From NCBI GenBank assembly GCA_049801375.1, contig JBARKJ010000070.1, positions 1-11,485 on the forward strand: a stretch of 11,485 nt of DNA, read 5' to 3'. Below are positions 6,291 through 11,485 of the stretch, in pieces. The notes below the pieces were generated by a model that was not told the origin of the DNA, searched no databases, and saw nothing but the letters and a program-made list of their open reading frames with translations. The position numbers were made by a program, and so were the translations under genes. This stretch comes from JBARKJ01 sp049801375 (GTDB lineage Bacteria; Nitrospirota; JACRHJ01). Numbering within the stretch: position 1 is the first letter of the stretch; every line of letters starts with the position of its first letter.

Positions 6291-8123
6291 TTATTCGACA
6301 GTCACGCTCTTAGCCAGATTTCTGGGCTGGTCCACGTCGCTCCCCCGGAGCACCGCAATATGGTACGCCAAAAGCTGTAGAGGTATCGTCATCAATATCG
6401 GGGAGAGGCTGGGAATCGTCTCCGGCACGCAGAACAGGTAGTCCGCTTTTGTATTCAGACACCTGTCGCCGTCAGTGACGAACGCTATGACCTTCCCGCC
6501 GCGCGAGCGCACTTCCTCGATATTGGAAGACACCTTCTCGTATACCGGGTCCTTCGGCGCGAGCACCACCACGGGCATCTTCTCGTCTATCAGCGCTATC
6601 GGGCCGTGCTTCATCTCTCCGGCGGGATAGCCCTCCGCATGGATATACGAAATTTCTTTCAGCTTGAGCGCGCCCTCCAAAGCTACCGGATAGCTGTACC
6701 CGCGCCCGAGGTAAAGGAAATCGGTATTCCTGAAAAATTCCTTGGCCAGTTTTTTTATTCCCTCTTCCGTATCTAAAAGGAGCTTCTCCGCCTTCGAGGG
6801 TATCTTCACCAGTTCGTCCAGGTACCCCTTCATCTGCTCGTCGCTCAAGTTCCCGCGCGACTTGCCGAAATGAAGCGCGAGCAGAAAGAGTGCGGTCAAC
6901 TGGGCGGTGAATGCCTTAGTGGACGCCACGCCGATTTCCGGCCCGGCATGGGTATATACCACGCCGTCGGCTTCCCTCGCCGCGGTGCTCCCGACGACAT
7001 TGCATATCGCGACAGTCTTGATCCCCTTTTTGGCGGCCTCCCTCATCGCGGCCAGCGTGTCCGCCGTCTCGCCGGATTGGGTAATCGCGATAAGCAGGGT
7101 GGATTTATCGATTATCGGCTGACGGTAGCGGAACTCGCTTGCGATATCCACCTCGCAGGGTATCCGGGCCAGCTCCTCCAGCATGGTCTTGCCGATGAGG
7201 CAGGCATGCCACGAGGTCCCGCAGGCCACAAGCGTTACCTTCTTTATCTTTTTCAGCTGGGCCTCGGGAATGCCCATTTCCTCCAGGTAAACGCTCCCCG
7301 TCTCCGGAGATATCCTGCCGCGGAAGGTGTCCGTAATCGCCCTAGGCTGCTCGTAAATCTCCTTCAGCATGAAGTGCTTGTAGCCGCCCTTCTCCGCCAT
7401 CACCGGGTTCCAGAGCACCCTTGATATCTCTTTTTCTTTGTGCCTGCCTTTAAGGTCCGTCACCTGCACGCCCTCGCGGGAGAGGACCGCCATCTCGAAG
7501 TCGTCTAAGAAAATCGCTTCTTTCGTATAGTTCAGGATCGGCGGGAGGTCCGACGCTATGAAATATTCCTGCCTGCCCATTCCTATCACTAAGGGACAGC
7601 CCGCCCGCGCCGCGACAAGGATATCAGGCTCGTCCTCGGCCACCACGCCTATGGCGTATGCCCCTTTAAGCTCGGAGAGCGCCTTCCGGGTCGCCTTTAC
7701 AAGGCTCATGCCTTTCTTTGCAAAATCTTCAATTAAATGGGCGATGACCTCTGTATCCGTCTCCGACGTAAAGACATGCCCCTTCTCGGCGAGCTTTTCC
7801 TTAAGCTGTACGTAGTTTTCGATAATGCCGTTATGCACCACGACGAATTTTCCGGACCTGTGCGGGTGGGCGTTTTCCTCAGAGGGCCTGCCATGGGTCG
7901 CCCAGCGGGTGTGGCCGATACCGAGGTTCGAGTATAGAAGCTCGCCCTGTATAGCCGCCTCGAGGTTCCTTAGCTTCCCGACGCTTCTGCGTACGCCAAG
8001 CTTCCCGTCCTGAAAGAAGGCGATGCCGGCGGAGTCGTATCCCCGGTACTCGAGCCTCTTGAGGCCGTCAATCAGTATGGGGACCGCGTTCTGCCCGCCG
8101 ATGTATCCGACAATTCCGCACAT
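6291..8123 (-). CDS. glmS: Glutamine--fructose-6-phosphate aminotransferase (isomerizing) GlmS
   Basis: GlmS takes the amide nitrogen of glutamine and fructose-6-phosphate to make glucosamine-6-phosphate, the committed step towards UDP-GlcNAc, peptidoglycan and lipopolysaccharide. The protein has 610 residues, full length. It starts MCGIVGY, so the nucleophilic Cys becomes the N-terminal residue after Met removal, as in all Ntn glutamine amidotransferases. The glutaminase domain continues with HTRWATHG (71-78) and HNGIIENY (97-104). Two sugar isomerase (SIS) domains follow, with CGTSWHA (301-307), TQSGETADT (348-356), LKLKEISYIHAEGY (486-499) and the C-terminal DQPRNLAKSVTVE, whose Lys604 is the conserved active-site lysine. 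The start must be the ATG at 8123 to expose this Cys; an upstream in-frame TTG would bury it. It follows glmU by 94 bases, a gap with notable inverted repeats. Confidence 0.98.
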   Translation of the reverse strand: MCGIVGYIGGQNAVPILIDGLKRLEYRGYDSAGIAFFQDGKLGVRRSVGKLRNLEAAIQGELLYSNLGIGHTRWATHGRPSEENAHPHRSGKFVVVHNGIIENYVQLKEKLAEKGHVFTSETDTEVIAHLIEDFAKKGMSLVKATRKALSELKGAYAIGVVAEDEPDILVAARAGCPLVIGMGRQEYFIASDLPPILNYTKEAIFLDDFEMAVLSREGVQVTDLKGRHKEKEISRVLWNPVMAEKGGYKHFMLKEIYEQPRAITDTFRGRISPETGSVYLEEMGIPEAQLKKIKKVTLVACGTSWHACLIGKTMLEELARIPCEVDIASEFRYRQPIIDKSTLLIAITQSGETADTLAAMREAAKKGIKTVAICNVVGSTAAREADGVVYTHAGPEIGVASTKAFTAQLTALFLLALHFGKSRGNLSDEQMKGYLDELVKIPSKAEKLLLDTEEGIKKLAKEFFRNTDFLYLGRGYSYPVALEGALKLKEISYIHAEGYPAGEMKHGPIALIDEKMPVVVLAPKDPVYEKVSSNIEEVRSRGGKVIAFVTDGDRCLNTKADYLFCVPETIPSLSPILMTIPLQLLAYHIAVLRGSDVDQPRNLAKSVTVE

Positions 8124-8136
8124 AAGTTCCAATTCC

Positions 8137-8217
8137 CTTCTTTTCTTTCTGTCTTCGCTATCGCTCTGGACAGGTAAATCATCTCGCGGGAAAGAAAAGA
8201 AGCAAAAGAAAGCGATA
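8137..8217 (-). promoter_or_regulatory. Interleaved inverted repeats in the glmU-glmS gap, possible RNA control element
   Basis: A 13-bp perfect inverted repeat (8137-8149 with 8190-8202, CTTCTTTTCTTTC and its complement) encloses 40 bases. A second 7-bp pair (TATCGCT at 8159-8165, AGCGATA at 8211-8217) interleaves with it, which is the topology of an H-type pseudoknot. In the transcript the 3' arm of the long stem ends just before GGGAAUUGGAACUU and the glmS AUG, so folding could affect ribosome access. The arms are low-complexity (pyrimidine-rich/purine-rich), so a dispersed repeat is an alternative explanation. Confidence 0.4.
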
Positions 8218-9651
8218 CTATTTTTTTTGCTTAAACTTCCGGGACCGGTTCTCTTTCGCCCAGTTTTCCCGGTTCATCTGCGGCGCTCTTGAAAGCGCCA
8301 GAGCATTGTCCGGCACGTCCTTGGTTATCGTGCTGCCCGCCGCTATCAATGCCCCGTTGCCGATATTCACCGGGGCGATGAACTGGGTGTCGCTTCCCAC
8401 GAACACGTCGTCGCCTATGACCGTCTTGAACTTGGAGAATCCGTCGTAGTTGCAGGTGATGGTCCCGGCGCCGATGTTGACGTTCCTGCCGATAACCGCA
8501 TCGCCCAGGTACGACAGGTGCGACGCCTTCGTCCCCTCGCCGATCTCAGCTTTTTTAAGCTCCACGAAATTGCCCACACGCGCCTCGGCCCCGACTACGC
8601 TTCCAGGCCGGAGGTGCGCGAACGGACCCACTTCAGCCCGTTCGGAGATCCTTGAGTCCTCGATAACCGAATAGCCCTTGACCTTGACTCCCCCGCCGAT
8701 TACGCTCCCGGAGATGATGTTACCCGGCATCAGGACGCACCCGGAGCCTATTGAGGTATTGCCCGTGATATGGTTGCCGGGATGGATAATGGTGTCCGGT
8801 CCTATTTTTACATCGGCGGAAATATAAGTGCTTTCCGGGTCTGTCATCGTTACGCCGGAGCCCATGAGGCGCCGGTTTATTTTTTTCCTGATTTCCTTCT
8901 CGGCCACGGCCAGATCAGTCCGCGAGTTCACCCCCATTGCAACCATCGGGTCGTCCACCGGAAGCCCCGCCACCTTTCCGCCGTTTTTTTGCACTATCTC
9001 TATCACGTCAGTCAGGTAGAACTCCCCCTGGGCGTTTTCGGACCGCACTAAACTGAGCGCTTTTTTAAGGCTTGCGATATCGAAGCAGTACGTACCGGAG
9101 TTTATTTCGCATATATCCCGCTCGGAAGGCGTCGCGTCCTTCTGCTCGACTATCTTTTTTATTATCCCGCCTTCCCGCACTATCCTGCCGTAGCCCGAGG
9201 GGTCGTCTAAGAAAGCGGTAAGGACGGTTATATCCGCCTTTTTTCGTTTATGGTATGAGATCAGCCCCTTCAGAGTCTCGTGGCCTAGGAGCGGGGTGTC
9301 GCCTGACACCAGAAGAAGCGTGTTGCCTGCCCCCTCGCTGGCCCCCCCTTTGGCCCCTCCCTTTGTTCCACTGGCCGCGCCGAGCCTGCCAAGGCCGACA
9401 GAGGCGGCATGCGCCGTACCCTTCTGCTCCTTCTGGAAAGCGGGCACAACGCCCGGCGGCAAGAGAGCCTTTACCCTATCCGCCTGATGTCCCACCACGA
9501 CAGCAGTCTTTACGGGCTTAAGCGCGAGGACGTTGTCCAGGGTGTACATCAGCATTGGACGGCCGGCCACCGGGTGCAGGACCTTCGCAAGCGATGACTT
9601 CATCCTCGTCCCAAGCCCTGCGGCCAGGATTACGCAGTAGAGGTCCTTCAC
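8218..9651 (-). CDS. glmU: Bifunctional GlmU: glucosamine-1-phosphate N-acetyltransferase and UDP-GlcNAc pyrophosphorylase
   Basis: GlmU acetylates glucosamine-1-phosphate and then uridylates it to UDP-GlcNAc. The 477-residue protein has an N-terminal nucleotidyltransferase domain with LAAGLGTRM (9-17), the Lys23 region KVLHPVAGRPM, GDTPLL (117-122) and EINSGTY (182-188). The C-terminal half is a left-handed beta-helix of hexapeptide repeats, with PFAHLRPGS (343-351), SHLSYLGDA (377-385) and NVNIGAGTITCNYDG (390-404). His378 corresponds to the catalytic His363 of E. coli GlmU. It is about 20 residues longer than the E. coli enzyme (456), largely because of a Gly/Ala-rich insertion at about 89-109. 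The start is GTG at 9651; it overlaps the upstream stop codon by four bases (GTGA), with AGGGAG 7 bases upstream. It is co-transcribed with the upstream DUF502 gene and glmS. Confidence 0.97.
   Translation of the reverse strand: MKDLYCVILAAGLGTRMKSSLAKVLHPVAGRPMLMYTLDNVLALKPVKTAVVVGHQADRVKALLPPGVVPAFQKEQKGTAHAASVGLGRLGAASGTKGGAKGGASEGAGNTLLLVSGDTPLLGHETLKGLISYHKRKKADITVLTAFLDDPSGYGRIVREGGIIKKIVEQKDATPSERDICEINSGTYCFDIASLKKALSLVRSENAQGEFYLTDVIEIVQKNGGKVAGLPVDDPMVAMGVNSRTDLAVAEKEIRKKINRRLMGSGVTMTDPESTYISADVKIGPDTIIHPGNHITGNTSIGSGCVLMPGNIISGSVIGGGVKVKGYSVIEDSRISERAEVGPFAHLRPGSVVGAEARVGNFVELKKAEIGEGTKASHLSYLGDAVIGRNVNIGAGTITCNYDGFSKFKTVIGDDVFVGSDTQFIAPVNIGNGALIAAGSTITKDVPDNALALSRAPQMNRENWAKENRSRKFKQKK
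9340..9363 (-). repeat. Two-unit 12-bp tandem repeat inside glmU
   Basis: The codons for residues 97-104 encode KGGA twice (AAGGGAGGGGCC then AAAGGGGGGGCC, 10 of 12 bases identical). They lie within the Gly/Ala-rich insertion of the pyrophosphorylase domain. The seven-G run is a possible slippage site. Confidence 0.7.
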
Positions 9652-10394
9652 TCGGATTCTCCCTTGAGGACTGCGGAGGCCTGCCCAATGGCGGGAGTAA
9701 CTGATGGGGACGTTTCGGGGACATTGGGAACGGCGGGCGCGGCGGATACGGGGGGAGCTTTTATAACATGGGTTATATGAGTCATATCTTCCCTGATAAT
9801 GAGGCTCGGCGCGGCTATTCCAGCCGAAAGCAGGATCTTTATCCCCTCTTCAATGCTGATGTCCGTCAGGATTACCTGGTCCTTTTTGAATAGCCTCACG
9901 TCCCCGAGGTAGAGGTTGTTAGTGGGGATATAAACCGTATAGTGACATTCCTTTTCCCCGTCGCTGTTCAGGATGCTGCACTCTTTCGTGAGAAAACCGA
10001 ACGAATGCACCCCCTCGCGCGGATATTGCACTATGACGAACTTCTTGAATGCGGAGCGGTTCTCCGGCGAAAACGCATCGCCTAACTGCTTGAATGTGCT
10101 GTAGAAGCTTTTGAAAACCGGCAGACGGAGCATGAAATGCTCGAACCTGTCCAGTATCTTTTTTCCGAGGACGGTAGTGGCTAAGGTACCGAAGGTATAG
10201 ATGACCAGGAGCGAAAGGATAAGCCCCAGCCCGGGGTACTCGCGCCCCAGCAGTTTGTAGATTTCTCCTCCAAGTATGCCGTCTAGAATCTTGAACAGCC
10301 AGACCACGGCGAGTATGCTCAGCACCAGCGGGAAAGTCACGAAGAGCCCCGCAAGCATCTTCTTCTTTATGGAACTTTTATAGTCGTCGCCCAT
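9648..10394 (-). CDS. DUF502 family membrane protein
   Basis: The 248-residue protein resembles the DUF502 family of integral membrane proteins of unknown function. Two hydrophobic helices are clear, at about 14-36 (LAGLFVTFPLVLSILAVVWL) and 53-77 (the GLGLILSLLVIYTFGTLATT region). Basic residues precede the first helix. The family-like segment LPVFKSFYSTFKQL comes next, then a soluble beta-rich part with VYIPTNNLYLGDVRL. The last 36 residues are a Pro/Ala/Val-rich tail, probably disordered. I chose the ATG at 10394, with AGGAG 12 bases upstream, a longer gap than usual; the GTG at 10415 is an alternative adding seven residues. The stop overlaps the glmU start (GTGA), so the two are translationally coupled, suggesting a link to envelope precursor supply, though no function is established. 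Confidence 0.8.
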   Translation of the reverse strand: MGDDYKSSIKKKMLAGLFVTFPLVLSILAVVWLFKILDGILGGEIYKLLGREYPGLGLILSLLVIYTFGTLATTVLGKKILDRFEHFMLRLPVFKSFYSTFKQLGDAFSPENRSAFKKFVIVQYPREGVHSFGFLTKECSILNSDGEKECHYTVYIPTNNLYLGDVRLFKKDQVILTDISIEEGIKILLSAGIAAPSLIIREDMTHITHVIKAPPVSAAPAVPNVPETSPSVTPAIGQASAVLKGESE

Positions 10395-10444
10395 CTTTAA
10401 TAACCGCTCCTGCACTGCTTATAAAAACCAAGATTCCGCCTTTC

Positions 10445-10473
10445 ATAATAAGCCTTTTCACTTTTAATCTCAA
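10445..10473 (-). promoter_or_regulatory. Candidate sigma70-type promoter for the DUF502-glmU-glmS operon
   Basis: On the minus strand TTGAGA (10473-10468) and TATTAT (10450-10445) are separated by 17 bases, close to consensus. Transcription would start near 10438, about 45 bases ahead of the ATG at 10394. No other equally good promoter is seen for this operon. Confidence 0.55.
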
Positions 10474-10484
10474 GTCTTTTCTTA

Positions 10485-10513
10485 TTGCAACGCCCCCTTT
10501 TTTATAGTATCAT
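10485..10513 (+). promoter_or_regulatory. Candidate sigma70-type promoter for metH
   Basis: TTGCAA (10485-10490), a 17-base spacer, then TATCAT (10508-10513). It is back-to-back with the operon promoter on the other strand, the two -35 boxes lying 11 bases apart. The resulting leader of about 45 bases is too short for a cobalamin or SAM riboswitch. Confidence 0.4.
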
Positions 10514-10564
10514 TCTCACTTCAAATACTTATCATCCTTTGGTTTTTTCAGTTTGCGAGGGGGT

Positions 10565-11485
10565 TTGAATAAAATAGGATTTATCAATGCGTTAGGGGGC
10601 TCTTCCGGCCGTATTTTAGTCCTTGACGGCGCGATGGGGACCATGCTCCAGGAATCGGGGCTTAAGCCCGGGGCATGTCCTGAGTCTATGAACCTGGAAC
10701 GACCGGATATCGTTACTAAAATTCATCTCCAGTATGCTATGGCCGGGGCGGATGTCCTGACCACCAACACCTTCGGCGGGAGCCGGATTAAGCTTGCCGA
10801 GTATGGTCTGGGGGATAAAGTAGCCGAAGTATCACGCGCGGCGGTAAGTGCGGCCAGGGACGCGGTTGATTCATATTGCAGGGAGCGAGGCCCCGGCGCC
10901 ACGCCGGTATTCATCGCGGGTGACATGGGGCCGACGGGTAAGTTCCTGGAGCCGGTGGGCGAGCTGTCGTTCGACGATGCCTACGCCAATTTCTACGAGC
11001 AGGCAAAGGCGCTGGCCGAAGCCGGGGCGGATTTCCTGCTTATTGAGACGATGTCCGATTTAAAGGAGGCCCGGTGCGCCGTGATAGCGGCAAAGGCGGC
11101 ATCGAAGCTTCCGGTCGCCATCACGATGACATTCCAGCAGGACCTCCGGACGCTTCTCGGGACGCCGCCGGACGTGGCGGTCGCGGTGCTGGAGGCGGCC
11201 GGTGCGGACTTCGTCGGTGCGAACTGCTCTCTTGGGCCGGAAGGCATCTACGAGGCGGCAAAGATAATGGCCGCCGCCGCAACGGTGGACCTGCTGTTTC
11301 AGCCGAACGCGGGGCTTCCGAAGCTTGTGGACGGCAAGACCATCTATCCGGCATCGCCGGAGGAGCTTGGCGATTGGGCCGGGAAATTCGTAGGCCTGGG
11401 AGTGAAATTGATCGGCTCCTGCTGCGGCTCCACCCCCGCCCATACGAAGGCCATAGCGGACGCCGTTCGGGGGAAAGAGGCCAAG
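10565..11485 (+). CDS. metH: Methionine synthase, homocysteine-binding N-terminal domain (3' end cut off)
   Basis: This is the homocysteine S-methyltransferase barrel at the N-terminus of cobalamin-dependent methionine synthase, which methylates homocysteine from methyltetrahydrofolate. The 307 visible residues run to the window edge without a stop. They contain ILVLDGAMGTMLQ (17-29), ADVLTTNTFGG (62-72), GDMGPTG (119-125) and LIETMSDLKEA (159-169). The zinc ligands are Cys221 in GANCS and Cys286-Cys287 in GSCCGS. Full MetH is about 800-1200 residues, so the pterin, cobalamin and activation domains would follow. A homocysteine methyltransferase fused to methylenetetrahydrofolate reductase, or a stand-alone enzyme, cannot be excluded. 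The start is inferred as TTG at 10565, just after a GAGGGGG stretch (spacing tight). No ATG or GTG occurs in frame before the conserved DGAMG motif, and an in-frame TTG at 10553 is a second option. Confidence 0.88.
   Translation, partial: MNKIGFINALGGSSGRILVLDGAMGTMLQESGLKPGACPESMNLERPDIVTKIHLQYAMAGADVLTTNTFGGSRIKLAEYGLGDKVAEVSRAAVSAARDAVDSYCRERGPGATPVFIAGDMGPTGKFLEPVGELSFDDAYANFYEQAKALAEAGADFLLIETMSDLKEARCAVIAAKAASKLPVAITMTFQQDLRTLLGTPPDVAVAVLEAAGADFVGANCSLGPEGIYEAAKIMAAAATVDLLFQPNAGLPKLVDGKTIYPASPEELGDWAGKFVGLGVKLIGSCCGSTPAHTKAIADAVRGKEAK

Noticed and set aside
8124..8217. A glmS ribozyme ahead of glmS
   Set aside because: The gap is only 94 bases, shorter than the ribozyme, and I see none of its core sequence or its cleavage-site context.
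10514..10564. Cobalamin or SAM riboswitch ahead of metH
   Set aside because: The leader after the best promoter is about 45 bases and contains no B12-box-like or SAM-like conserved elements.
1..11485. Mobile elements, CRISPR arrays, defence genes or tRNA genes
   Set aside because: I saw no transposase, integrase, regularly spaced repeats, defence-family motifs or tRNA-like sequence; no gap between genes exceeds about 170 bases.

Overview
The window looks like a chromosomal stretch from a free-living, probably anaerobic, Gram-negative-type bacterium, perhaps a deltaproteobacterial or Nitrospirota-like lineage. The support is a HyfB-type membrane subunit of a formate hydrogenlyase/hydrogenase-4-like complex, a membrane-anchored SurA-like chaperone domain, a DUF502 membrane protein, moderately GC-rich codons and AT-rich intergenic regions. 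The lineage is an inference from gene content only. All genes are intact apart from the two cut by the window edges. There is no tRNA, rRNA, insertion sequence, CRISPR array or phage gene.

Layout. (1) 1-1472, minus: the 490 N-terminal residues of a HyfB-like proton-pumping subunit, running off the left edge. (2) 1473-1595: a divergent promoter region. (3) 1596-3087, plus: moaA-moaC, the first two steps of molybdopterin synthesis, ending in a terminator that overlaps the moaC stop codon. (4) 3189-3917, plus: a membrane-anchored SurA-N-like protein without a prolyl isomerase domain. (5) 3963-3990: a strong bidirectional terminator between convergent genes. (6) 4025-6208, minus: a PcrA/UvrD helicase. 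(7) 10394 down to 6291, minus: a DUF502 membrane protein, glmU and glmS, an apparent operon for UDP-GlcNAc synthesis with its own promoter and terminator. (8) 10565-11485, plus: the N-terminal homocysteine-binding half of a cobalamin-dependent methionine synthase, transcribed divergently and cut by the right edge.

How the genes fit together. GlmS makes glucosamine-6-phosphate. GlmU acetylates glucosamine-1-phosphate and uridylates it to UDP-GlcNAc, the precursor of peptidoglycan and lipid A; the intermediate mutase GlmM is not in the window. The DUF502 gene is translationally coupled to glmU. MoaA and MoaC make cyclic pyranopterin monophosphate. Their position back-to-back with hyfB is suggestive, because formate dehydrogenases paired with Hyf-type complexes need molybdopterin.

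Most of this is well-known housekeeping, and I found no convincing novel multi-gene system. The most interesting non-coding signals are a 13-bp inverted repeat interleaved with a 7-bp one (pseudoknot-like) in the glmU-glmS gap just upstream of the glmS ribosome binding site, and two copies of an intergenic hairpin-plus-tail repeat.
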